From an uncultured Clostridia bacterium (GTDB taxonomy: Bacteria > Bacillota > Clostridia > RUG12999), in NCBI GenBank assembly GCA_949739095.1, contig CATIYX010000279.1, positions 1 through 8,324 on the forward strand: 8,324 nt of DNA, written 5' to 3'. Shown piece by piece: positions 1 through 6,125 of the stretch. Every line of letters begins with the position of its first letter. Position 1 is the first letter of the stretch. Below the pieces are notes generated by a model. It was not told the DNA's origin and did no database searches. It saw nothing but the letters and a program-made list of their open reading frames with translations. Both the position numbers and the translations under genes were made by a program.

Positions 1-68
1 AGTTTTTCATGCCGCATATAGATAACTTATCCTGCTTCTTTTGAACTAATTTTTATATATTTAAGCTA

Positions 69-107
69 ATATAAGAGGACCTGCTATCTTAGCAGGTCCT
101 CTTATAT
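69..107 (-). terminator. Stable hairpin downstream of spoVG, probable terminator
   Basis: A perfect 18-bp inverted repeat (69-86 with 90-107) has a 3-nt loop. The core is AAGAGGACCTGCTA. It begins 13 nt past the spoVG stop codon, so it most likely ends that transcript. The run after the stem on the minus strand is A/T rich but not a clean U-tract, so efficiency is uncertain. It could also act on a transcript entering from the left on the plus strand. Confidence 0.65.
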
Positions 108-120
108 GCTATATATTCTT

Positions 121-399
121 TTATTCGCCCTGCTGACCTATCGTTGCCAGCACATGGTTATATTCCTCCATGATTTTTTCATGAAACAGATTTCTCGTTT
201 CCTGATTGATGGGATGCACAATATCCTTATATTCTCCATCTGGCATACGTTTGCTGGGCATTGCAACAAAAAGTCGGCCTTCATGTTCTACCACTTTAAT
301 ATCATGCACTGCAAAACATTCATCCAAAATCACGGATACAATCGCTTTCATTTTTCCTTCTTCTGTCATTTTTCGTATTTTTACTTCTGTAATTTGCAA
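121..399 (-). CDS. spoVG: SpoVG family regulatory protein (TTG start)
   Basis: SpoVG-family protein of 92 aa. Family members are small cytoplasmic nucleic-acid-binding regulators that affect sporulation septation and, in non-sporulating relatives, surface and virulence genes. The family signature is clear: VHDIKV at residues 31-36 and LFVAMPSKRMPDGEYKDI at 43-60, followed by HPIN. The longest frame starts at GTG 408, but I prefer TTG at 399. The segment AAGGCGGTGG just upstream is a one-mismatch ribosome site spaced 6 nt from the TTG, and the GTG lies inside it. Starting at TTG also gives MQITEVKIRK, the usual N-terminus in Clostridia. It is monocistronic as far as the window shows, with a strong hairpin behind it. 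I found no convincing promoter; a TTGACA at 484-489 on this strand lacks a good partner hexamer. Confidence 0.93.
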   Translation of the reverse strand: MQITEVKIRKMTEEGKMKAIVSVILDECFAVHDIKVVEHEGRLFVAMPSKRMPDGEYKDIVHPINQETRNLFHEKIMEEYNHVLATIGQQGE

Positions 400-488
400 A
401 TCTGCCACCGCCTTATGCTTCTTTTGTCTGATGATAAAAATATTAAATTTCTATCTCTTTTAGCCTGTGCAGATTTATGTTCAATATG

Positions 489-745
489 TCAAGCAGTTTT
501 TTGGTCAATTAACAAGGATTCCAACTCATCAGTATGAAACTGCTTTTTTGCATTATGTCTGTAGTTACGGAAAAATTTAGCATTTTTTTCATTACTAAAC
601 AACATTATTGCGGCTCTAGTGCTGCTCTTTGCAATGGATAATATTCCATCCATCGCCTGTTTTTCCAGTTCTCCGTATGTACTTCTCCGCTATATTCTAT
701 CCAAATATATCCAGAATCATCTTGAAATGCTATTGCTCTGTTTTT
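489..745 (-). pseudogene. Possible remnant of a small gene, split by a frameshift
   Basis: Two overlapping minus-strand frames read like protein but neither has a good start. The upstream frame (about 608-745) contains FQDDSGYIWIEYSGE. The downstream frame (489-689) contains MDGILSIAKS and ends with DELESLLIDQKTA at a TGA. The 54-aa part starting at ATG 651-653 has no clear ribosome site. Joining the frames near 690 would give one continuous product, which suggests a decayed gene. I recognise no family. The surrounding DNA is very AT rich with many stops, so chance coding is a real alternative. Confidence 0.25.
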
Positions 746-869
746 TTATATTATGTGTTTCTTTTAAATTTTTATTTAATTTATTTTTTACACTATATCA
801 GCTGAGAACCCCACTTTTTTCTTCTGCTTCTTATTCTGTTCCTATAAAAGAAAATGCCGTTTCCCACCT

Positions 870-1529
870 CTATACCCATTCAAAATGTTCTTTGCCCGCT
901 CCCGCTTCAAAATGATATTTCACAATTCCCAAATCTGTTTCCGTAAAAATACCGTTATTACAAAAAATGGAAACTTTATTTTCCTCCCCCTTGATTGTAA
1001 ACGCCTGTTTATTCAATGCAGTCGGTGCAAGAAGCGCTGCGTTCACCCCATGGGCAAACCATTCCGGCGCAGTACCGTTATAGGAACTGATTTCTTCTGC
1101 TTTTTTTGATTTATGCGGTACACCCTGCATGATACCATATCCGATTGCAATGATTCCCGTAACCTTTTCTCCCTGTGCATATTTTGCAATATTCTTTCTA
1201 TGAAAAGTTCCACCTACCCACCATGAGTTTAGTCCCAATGTCTGTGCAAAAAGAGCTATATCTATTCCGCAATAGCCAAGTTTTTCATCAAGGTCTGGTT
1301 TATCTTCTCCCGACAATATAATATAATTTTTCACACCTTTGGCAAGAATCAGCTTGATAAACGTACCAAACGCTTTTTCATTGTTTATCATAAGCTTCAT
1401 ATGCAGACCGTATTTTTTATTATTGTCTGCAATTCTCTTTTCCAACTGTTCCAAAATTTCTTCCGGAATGGCATGTCTAGTATATCTCCTGACCGTATGC
1501 CTATTGCGTATTGCTTCCATAATTGTCAT
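870..1529 (-). CDS. Nitroreductase family protein (TM1586-type)
   Basis: Predicted FMN-dependent nitroreductase-like oxidoreductase of 219 aa, cytoplasmic, substrate unknown. The N-terminal RNRHTVRRYT (residues 8-17) is the usual phosphate-contacting RxSxRxY-type motif of the superfamily. GLNSWWVGG (99-107), a segment around IIAIGYG (126-132), and PTALNKQ (169-175, where classic members have PSAxNxQP) follow in the expected order. The layout fits the TM1586 subfamily rather than classic NfsB. I chose ATG 1529 because AGGAGGTG at 1535-1542 sits 5 nt upstream; the longer frame from 1550 would place that site inside the gene. A promoter and an inverted repeat lie directly upstream (see separate entries), so it is probably transcribed alone. 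Family call firm, function not. Confidence 0.88.
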   Translation of the reverse strand: MTIMEAIRNRHTVRRYTRHAIPEEILEQLEKRIADNNKKYGLHMKLMINNEKAFGTFIKLILAKGVKNYIILSGEDKPDLDEKLGYCGIDIALFAQTLGLNSWWVGGTFHRKNIAKYAQGEKVTGIIAIGYGIMQGVPHKSKKAEEISSYNGTAPEWFAHGVNAALLAPTALNKQAFTIKGEENKVSIFCNNGIFTETDLGIVKYHFEAGAGKEHFEWV

Positions 1530-1579
1530 AGCGACACCTCCTAAAGTCAAAATCGCTGATATTCCGCTCGCCGTATATT

Positions 1580-1602
1580 TTTTGTGTTATTGTATCACAA
1601 AA
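1580..1602. promoter_or_regulatory. Inverted repeat over the nitroreductase -10
   Basis: TTTTGTG-N9-CACAAAA is a perfect 7-bp inverted repeat. Nine of eleven positions are symmetrical when inner pairs are counted. It is centred on the TACAAT hexamer, a position where a bound protein would block RNA polymerase. It resembles a Rex box (TTGTG-N8-CACAA) but is one base longer, so I do not assign it to Rex. Confidence 0.45.
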
Positions 1603-1617
1603 GCCGCAGTAGGTCAA
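1589..1617 (-). promoter_or_regulatory. Promoter of the nitroreductase gene
   Basis: Minus-strand TTGACC (1612-1617), exactly 17 bp, then TACAAT (1589-1594). Each hexamer matches the housekeeping consensus at 5 of 6 positions. The expected transcript start near 1582 leaves a leader of about 50 nt. The -35 hexamer lies inside the terminator hairpin of the galE operon. Confidence 0.6.
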
Positions 1618-1633
1618 CGACCTCGCTGCGGCT
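1598..1633 (-). terminator. Terminator of the nucleotidyltransferase-kinase-galE operon
   Basis: AGCCGCAG (1602-1609) pairs perfectly with CTGCGGCT (1626-1633). An inner AGGTC/GACCT stem (1611-1615 with 1619-1623) is closed by a 3-nt loop. On the minus strand the stem is followed by TTTT. It lies 54 nt beyond the galE stop. Confidence 0.8.
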
Positions 1634-1687
1634 CTTAATATACTGCTCTCTACAGCATGTTCTTTATCCAGAGCATATATCCCGATT

Positions 1688-2704
1688 TTATTCCTGATAT
1701 CCATTCGGATTTTGTTGCTGCCACCGCCAGGAATCCTCGCACATTTCTTCCAAATCCCGTACAGCCTTCCAGCCCAATTCCTGTTCTGCCTTGGATGGGT
1801 CGGCATAGCAAGTTGCAATATCTCCCTCACGGCGCGGCTGGATTTCATACGGAATTTTATGTCCGCAAGCCTTTTCTGCCGCTGCAACAATCTGCAACAC
1901 AGAATATCCGTGTCCCGTACCAAGATTATATACGGAAACGCCCGCCTTTTCTTTCAATTTCTCAACTGCTTTTACATGACCTGCTGCCAAATCCACAACA
2001 TGAATATAGTCGCGCACACCTGTACCGTCTGGCGTGTCATAATCATCACCAAACACACCCAGCTTCTCTAACTTTCCAACGGCAACTTGTGTAACATACG
2101 GCATTAAATTGTTCGGGATTCCCTTGGGGTCCTCTCCGATTTTGCCGCTCTTATGTGCGCCGATAGGATTAAAATACCTCAGCAACACCACATTCCATTC
2201 CGCGTCTGCTGTGTGCAAATCTGTCAGAATCTGTTCCAGCATGGACTTCGTCCAGCCATACGGATTGGTGCAAACACCTTTTGGACAATTTTCAGTGATC
2301 GGAATTTCAGCCGGATCTCCATAAACCGTTGCAGAAGAACTGAACACAATATTCTTAACACCATGGTCCCGCATAACTTCACACAAAACCAGCGTGCCGG
2401 CAATATTATTTTGGTAATACTCCAACGGCTTACGCACTGATTCGCCCACCGCTTTCAATCCCGCAAAATGTACTACGCTGTCGATGGATTCTTTTGTAAA
2501 AATCATATCCAGCCCGGCACGGTTTAAAATATCCTCTTCATAGAACGTGACTTTCTTTCCCGTGATTTCCTCTACCCGTTTGACTGATTCCATACAAGAG
2601 TTACTCAAATTATCTACAACAACAACATCATATCCTGCATTTAACAGTTCTATACAGGTATGACTGCCAATATATCCTGCTCCGCCTGTTACCAAAATTG
2701 CCAT
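1688..2704 (-). CDS. galE: UDP-glucose/UDP-N-acetylglucosamine 4-epimerase
   Basis: GalE, 338 aa, the same length as the E. coli enzyme and aligning without gaps at its C-terminus. It interconverts UDP-Glc and UDP-Gal in the cytoplasm with bound NAD. The Rossmann motif VTGGAGYIG is at residues 5-13. The catalytic Ser124 (in SSSATVYG), Tyr149 and Lys153 (in NPYGWTK) match E. coli numbering. Residue 299 is Cys (GDIATCYAD), as in human GALE Cys307, whereas E. coli has Tyr299, which excludes N-acetyl sugars. This predicts activity on UDP-GlcNAc/UDP-GalNAc as well. AAGGAGG at 2714-2720 precedes the ATG by 9 nt. It is the last gene of the operon, 18 nt after the kinase gene, and is followed by a terminator. 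Epimerase identity is firm; dual specificity is inferred. Confidence 0.96.
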   Translation of the reverse strand: MAILVTGGAGYIGSHTCIELLNAGYDVVVVDNLSNSCMESVKRVEEITGKKVTFYEEDILNRAGLDMIFTKESIDSVVHFAGLKAVGESVRKPLEYYQNNIAGTLVLCEVMRDHGVKNIVFSSSATVYGDPAEIPITENCPKGVCTNPYGWTKSMLEQILTDLHTADAEWNVVLLRYFNPIGAHKSGKIGEDPKGIPNNLMPYVTQVAVGKLEKLGVFGDDYDTPDGTGVRDYIHVVDLAAGHVKAVEKLKEKAGVSVYNLGTGHGYSVLQIVAAAEKACGHKIPYEIQPRREGDIATCYADPSKAEQELGWKAVRDLEEMCEDSWRWQQQNPNGYQE

Positions 2705-2722
2705 TTGTCATTTCCTCCTTGT

Positions 2723-3838
2723 TCATTTAAACTTTTTTACAATTTCCTGCATGGTATCCCATTTCTTTTCCATATCCGCGACCAATTTCAACTGTGTGCG
2801 GCAACGGTCCAGATTCTGTCCTTCCCGATGTATCTTAAAATAGGTATCGCCCTGCAAATAGTCTGTAAAGAACCGCATACCGCATTCATACGTCATCACT
2901 TTGGCGCCCATTGGTAAAAGTTCAATTTCCTTTTCCGTCAACTTACCGCCGCACCCCTCAATAAATCCTTTTGTATATACTTCAAACAAGCCCATATCAC
3001 AGGACACTTTGGACAAATCTGGTTCATCCTCATCCGCCGTGCTTGCACCAAACCGAATGGAATCTCCGAAGTCATTCATTGCCAGACCCGGCATAACCGT
3101 ATCCAAATCAATCACGCAAAGTCCTTTACGTGTCTTGCTGTCCATGAGAACATTATTTAACTTGGTGTCATTATGCGTCACTCGCAGCGGAAGTTCCCCT
3201 TTTGCCTGTAAATCACCAAACACATTGGCAACGTCCTCGCGCGCCAGAATGAAATCAATTTCCTCTTTGACTCCCGCTGCACGACCGCAAACATCCTCTG
3301 CCACTGCTTTTTTGAAAACCTCAAAACGTGCCTTCGTATCATGAAAGTGCGGAATTGTCTCATGCAGTTGCTCTGCCGGAAAATCTGAAAGCAGCCGCTG
3401 AAAATTTCCAAATGCAACTGCGCTTTGATAAAAATCTTCTGTTGTCTCAGCGCGGTCAAGGCTGATGGTGTCAGCAATAAACGGATAACACCTCCAGAAA
3501 TTTCCCGCCTCATCTACATAGTAGGGCTTACCGTCCTGTGCTGAAACAATAGATAGCGTCTCGCGTTTGGGGTCGCCGCCATTTTCTGCAATCTTTTTTT
3601 TCAAATGTCCGGTGACATTTGCGATATTTTCCATCAGCAAAACCGGCTCTGTGAAAATTTCTGTATTCATTCTCTGCAAAATCAAAACTTCTGCTGGAGC
3701 ATCTTCCCCATTCTCTAAAACAATTCGGTAAGTATCATTGATATGTCCGCTGCCATAGTTCGCACCGCCCGATGTTTGTCGATCGCCGCAAAACTGCTTT
3801 ATAGCATTTTCCAATTGAGTTTGTGTCACAGGTTTCAT
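2723..3838 (-). CDS. NahK/LnpB-like N-acetylhexosamine 1-kinase
   Basis: Sugar 1-kinase of the aminoglycoside-phosphotransferase fold, 371 aa, close in length and motif pattern to the roughly 360-aa bifidobacterial NahK (LnpB). NahK phosphorylates GlcNAc/GalNAc at C1 with ATP. The glycine-rich nucleotide loop is YGSGHINDTY (28-37). The Brenner motif HNDTKLNN (222-229) gives the probable catalytic Asp224. VIDLDTVMPGL (242-252) supplies the metal-binding Asp, followed by NDFGDSIRFGA (255-265), which is typical of this subfamily. No signal peptide or membrane segment is present. The start overlaps the preceding gene's stop (ATGA, 3835-3838) with GGAGG just upstream, so the two are probably translationally coupled. 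Substrate could be GalNAc, GlcNAc or another hexose; the GalE partner with Cys299 favours N-acetylhexosamines. Confidence 0.82.
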   Translation of the reverse strand: MKPVTQTQLENAIKQFCGDRQTSGGANYGSGHINDTYRIVLENGEDAPAEVLILQRMNTEIFTEPVLLMENIANVTGHLKKKIAENGGDPKRETLSIVSAQDGKPYYVDEAGNFWRCYPFIADTISLDRAETTEDFYQSAVAFGNFQRLLSDFPAEQLHETIPHFHDTKARFEVFKKAVAEDVCGRAAGVKEEIDFILAREDVANVFGDLQAKGELPLRVTHNDTKLNNVLMDSKTRKGLCVIDLDTVMPGLAMNDFGDSIRFGASTADEDEPDLSKVSCDMGLFEVYTKGFIEGCGGKLTEKEIELLPMGAKVMTYECGMRFFTDYLQGDTYFKIHREGQNLDRCRTQLKLVADMEKKWDTMQEIVKKFK

Positions 3839-4764
3839 TTAGTTCCCTCCCATAAATTCTGCGGATAAACGCCTGTATCTTTCAGATGGCGAATTGCCGC
3901 CATCACCATCGGTTTATCCTCTTTATAAGTAACACCATACCATTTATCCGCCGAGGTAAGCACTGCCGCTTTTGCCTTTCCTTCCGTTAAAAGAGCACTG
4001 ACTACCGACGGCAGAAAATATTCGCATTTCAACGGATTATTTTTCAGTCCCTCGTCTAGAAAAGCAGAAAACCGTTTTTGCATTTCTGGTAAAATACTAT
4101 GCGTAAATCCCCACATATTCATAGATACAACCGTATCCGGTGCCAACTCTTCCCATGACGCTCCATCGTCCTCGGAAAACATAATTTTATTTTCCCGTTG
4201 TTCAATTCGTGTGCGTTCCTGAATACCGCTTAAATATCCCGCGCCATCTACTGTACATACGCCGCGTGCTACATGACCGTTTTCTGTCACAGTGTTTTCC
4301 AGACGGTATCCGACCATAGCATATGAATATACTGCTCCATCCTCATGTTCAGATAAATAATCATAGATTTTTTGGAATGCTTCCACACCATAATAATCAT
4401 CCGCGTTAATAACCGCAAATGGTCCGTCTATCACGTCCGCCGCGCTTAAGATAGCGTGCGCAGTTCCCCACGGCTTTATGCGTCCATCTGGCACCTGATA
4501 GCCGCCCGGAAGATTATCCAATTCTTGATATGCATAGGCAACGTCAATCATTTTTTCCATTCGATTGCCAATCGCTGCACGGAAGTCCGCCTCATCCTGA
4601 CGTTTTATAATGAATACCACTTTTTCAAATCCCGCACGTTTTGCGTCAAAAATAGAAAAGTCTACAATAATATGTCCCTGTTCATCAATAGGGTCTATCT
4701 GCTTTAGCCCGCCGTAACGGCTGCCCATACCTGCCGCCATAATGACCAATACCGGTTTTTTCAT
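3835..4764 (-). CDS. Sugar-phosphate nucleotidyltransferase (NTP_transferase family)
   Basis: Cytoplasmic nucleotidyltransferase of 309 aa, predicted to join a sugar-1-phosphate to UTP (or another NTP), releasing pyrophosphate. The nucleotide signature is AAGMGSRYGGLKQ (10-22), a variant of GxGTRxxPxTxxxPK. Also visible are PWGTAHAILSA (98-108), the metal-binding NADDYYG (120-126), VSMNMWGF (213-220), EYFLP (248-252) and a C-terminal W-YGVTY-K segment (275-282). It is not a GalT (no HPH motif) and not a typical GalU. As first gene of the operon, ahead of a NahK-like kinase and galE, it probably makes the UDP-sugar that GalE epimerises, taking the place of GalT/LnpC. AGGGGG at 4773-4778 precedes the ATG by 8 nt. 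Family call is firm; sugar and nucleotide specificity are inferred from neighbours. Confidence 0.85.
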   Translation of the reverse strand: MKKPVLVIMAAGMGSRYGGLKQIDPIDEQGHIIVDFSIFDAKRAGFEKVVFIIKRQDEADFRAAIGNRMEKMIDVAYAYQELDNLPGGYQVPDGRIKPWGTAHAILSAADVIDGPFAVINADDYYGVEAFQKIYDYLSEHEDGAVYSYAMVGYRLENTVTENGHVARGVCTVDGAGYLSGIQERTRIEQRENKIMFSEDDGASWEELAPDTVVSMNMWGFTHSILPEMQKRFSAFLDEGLKNNPLKCEYFLPSVVSALLTEGKAKAAVLTSADKWYGVTYKEDKPMVMAAIRHLKDTGVYPQNLWEGTK

Positions 4765-4810
4765 TGCTTTTGCCCCCTAAGAAATATTTTAATACTATAG
4801 CTTTTCTTAT

Positions 4811-4839
4811 ATCATACTGCATATTACGCAAAATGTCTT
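4811..4839 (-). promoter_or_regulatory. Promoter of the nucleotidyltransferase-kinase-galE operon
   Basis: Minus-strand AAGACA (4834-4839), 17 bp, TATGAT (4811-4816). The -10 matches 5 of 6 consensus positions; the -35 is weak (4 of 6), as expected for an activator-dependent promoter. The predicted start near 4804 gives a leader of about 40 nt. One regulatory repeat (4816-4832) fills the spacer. Confidence 0.5.
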
Positions 4840-4897
4840 TATCTTATTTTCACAATAATTTGCACAATACGCAAATTTTGTTTGCATTTTCCGCAAA
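4816..4897. repeat. Three-copy regulatory element TTTGCAnnnTnCGCAAA in the divergent promoter
   Basis: Copies: ACTGCATATTACGCAAA (4816-4832), TTTGCACAATACGCAAA (4859-4875) and TTTGCATTTTCCGCAAA (4881-4897). Copies 2 and 3 share 13 of 17 bases and each is also a TTTGC-N7-GCAAA inverted repeat. Start-to-start distances are 43 and 22 bp, close to four and two helical turns, so all three face the same side. Copy 1 sits between -35 and -10 of the operon promoter; copy 3 overlaps the -35 of the regulator promoter. Probable binding sites of the adjacent AraC-family protein, mediating operon control and autorepression; this is inferred. Confidence 0.65.
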
Positions 4898-4910
4898 AAT
4901 GCGGTATAAT
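4882..4910 (+). promoter_or_regulatory. Promoter of the AraC-family regulator gene
   Basis: TTGCAT (4882-4887), 17 bp, then a perfect TATAAT (4905-4910). Transcription would start near 4917, giving a leader of about 114 nt before ATG 5031. The -35 lies inside copy 3 of the regulatory repeat, which suggests autorepression. Confidence 0.65.
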
Positions 4911-5002
4911 AGTCGCATAGCGATTATGATAGAATGAACAGTATCTCCGCTTTGCCACCCATAAAAGCCGCGGACTGCGAAGATGCATAAAATAATATCA
5001 AT

Positions 5003-5016
5003 CCACATATATGTGG
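5003..5016 (+). promoter_or_regulatory. Perfect 14-bp palindrome touching the ribosome site of the regulator gene
   Basis: CCACATATATGTGG is fully self-complementary. Its last two bases are the first bases of the ribosome site GGGGGAGG (5015-5022), which is 8 nt before ATG 5031. It may be a DNA operator, an RNA fold affecting ribosome access, or chance. Confidence 0.3.
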
Positions 5017-5030
5017 GGGAGGTTATATCA

Positions 5031-5933
5031 ATGCCATATGCACCCATTCCGCTGCGGCAGGAAATCACCGTGGAGGAAATATATACCATTCACTATTTTG
5101 AATACCGCAGCGACTTTCGTTTTCCGGGCGAAAGTCATGATTTTTGGGAATTTTGTTATGTGGATAAGGGTGAAGTCCTGATTACAATGGATGAGAAAGA
5201 ATATATACTCAGAAACGGCGACGTCGTTTTTCACAAGCCGAAAGAATTCCATTCAGTCGCTGCCACAGGTACTTCCGCGCCCAATCTTGTAGTGATATCC
5301 TTTCAATGTACCGGCAAAGCAATGCGCTTTTTTGAAGATAAGATTTTGCATGTGGATAATGCTGAACGAAATCTGCTCGCCCAAATTATATTGGAGGCAA
5401 AAAACTGTTTTGCACATCGTTTAGATGATCCCTATCAGACAAAAATCGTGAAAAAAAGTTCTGTTCCGTTCGGTGCAGAGCAATTTCTGCGTTTATATTT
5501 GGAGCAGTTTCTCCTTCGCATCGTACGGCGGAATACACTCACGCCTCAATCGCATCAGCAAATTGAAAAAACCTCCAAAAATAAAAGCGACACCGAAATT
5601 TATCATCGTCTGATTCTCTATTTGAAGGAACATATTTCCGAACAACTTACTGTGGAACAAATTTGCAGAGATAATACAATCAGCCGTTCTCAACTGCAAA
5701 AGTTGTTTCACACGCAAAGCGGTCACAGCGCTATGGATTACTTTGCGAATCTGAAAATTGACGCTGCAAAAGAGATGATACGCATGGGTGATATGAACTT
5801 CACACAGATTGCAGAGGAGTTAGGATATGCTTCCATCCACTATTTTTCTAGACAGTTTAAAAAGCGAACTGCCATGACTCCAACGGAATATGCCTACAGC
5901 ATTAAAGTACTCGCCGAAGGTAGCTTTGAATAG
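5031..5933 (+). CDS. AraC-family transcriptional regulator with N-terminal cupin domain
   Basis: Predicted DNA-binding regulator of 300 aa. The N-terminal part (about 20-110) is a sugar-sensing cupin/AraC-binding domain, with ESHDFWEFCYVDKGE at 34-48 and LRNGDVVFHKPKEFHSV at 60-76. The C-terminal part (about 188-290) carries two helix-turn-helix units: one around LTVEQICRDNTISRSQLQKL and the second with the family signature IAEELGYASIHYFSRQFKK (260-278) then TPTEY. I chose ATG 5031, with GGGGGAGG 8 nt upstream; an in-frame ATG at 4983 has no ribosome site. It is divergent from the kinase operon and shares its control region, so it most likely regulates that operon in response to the sugar or a derivative. 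Whether it activates or represses cannot be read from the protein. Confidence 0.93.
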   Translation: MPYAPIPLRQEITVEEIYTIHYFEYRSDFRFPGESHDFWEFCYVDKGEVLITMDEKEYILRNGDVVFHKPKEFHSVAATGTSAPNLVVISFQCTGKAMRFFEDKILHVDNAERNLLAQIILEAKNCFAHRLDDPYQTKIVKKSSVPFGAEQFLRLYLEQFLLRIVRRNTLTPQSHQQIEKTSKNKSDTEIYHRLILYLKEHISEQLTVEQICRDNTISRSQLQKLFHTQSGHSAMDYFANLKIDAAKEMIRMGDMNFTQIAEELGYASIHYFSRQFKKRTAMTPTEYAYSIKVLAEGSFE

Positions 5934-5971
5934 TAGCCTTTTATGATTACACTCCTCCGCCCTCCCTTCTT

Positions 5972-6042
5972 CTGCCGCTGGTGGCAGTCGTTACTCATCT
6001 TCCTGCGTCCCCGGAAGGCTCGCAGGGTCGTTGACTCACTTC
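5972..6042. repeat. Two-unit hairpin-plus-tail repeat, possible palindromic intergenic element
   Basis: Two units lie head to tail. Unit 1 is CTGCC/GGCAG (5972-5976 with 5983-5987) followed by GTCGTTACTCATCTTC (5987-6002). Unit 2 is CCTGCG/CGCAGG (6002-6007 with 6021-6026) followed by GTCGTTGACTCACTTC (6027-6042). The tails differ by small changes only and are 40 nt apart. This sits between two convergent genes and codes for nothing I can see. It resembles a small interspersed palindromic element; a short RNA is an alternative. Confidence 0.4.
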
Positions 6043-6048
6043 ATAGAT

Positions 6049-6081
6049 AAAGGATATGCATATCGCATACCCTTTGTTTTT
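6049..6081 (+). terminator. Terminator of the AraC-family gene
   Basis: AAAGGATATGC (6049-6059) pairs with GCATACCCTTT (6065-6075) with one mismatch and a 5-nt loop, followed by GTTTTT. On the minus strand the mismatch becomes a G-U pair but only a short T-run follows, so it may act weakly for the convergent GH27 gene too. Confidence 0.75.
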
Positions 6082-6125
6082 AGAAAAGTCAAATAGTTTA
6101 GTTGTATATGCGCAAAAACTTGATA

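Noticed and set aside
421..475. Sigma-H type promoter for spoVG, as in Bacillus
   Set aside because: An AGG...GAAAT-like pair is present, but the spacing is about 6 bp too short and the hexamers are imperfect.
106..537. Plus-strand open frame of 143 codons opposite spoVG
   Set aside because: Low-complexity, Phe/His/Ile-rich product with no ribosome site; it is antisense to the well-supported spoVG gene.
1580..1602. Rex operator upstream of the nitroreductase
   Set aside because: Arms match TTGTG/CACAA, but the spacer is 9 instead of 8 and the inner AA/TT bases do not fit. Kept only as an unassigned inverted repeat.
1501..1923. Minus-strand frame of 140 codons overlapping galE and the terminator
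   Set aside because: Runs through the galE 3' end in another frame, then through the terminator and promoter, and resembles no family.
2109..3513. Several open frames of 71-147 codons on both strands inside galE and the kinase gene
   Set aside because: All overlap well-supported genes, lack ribosome sites and show no family motifs.
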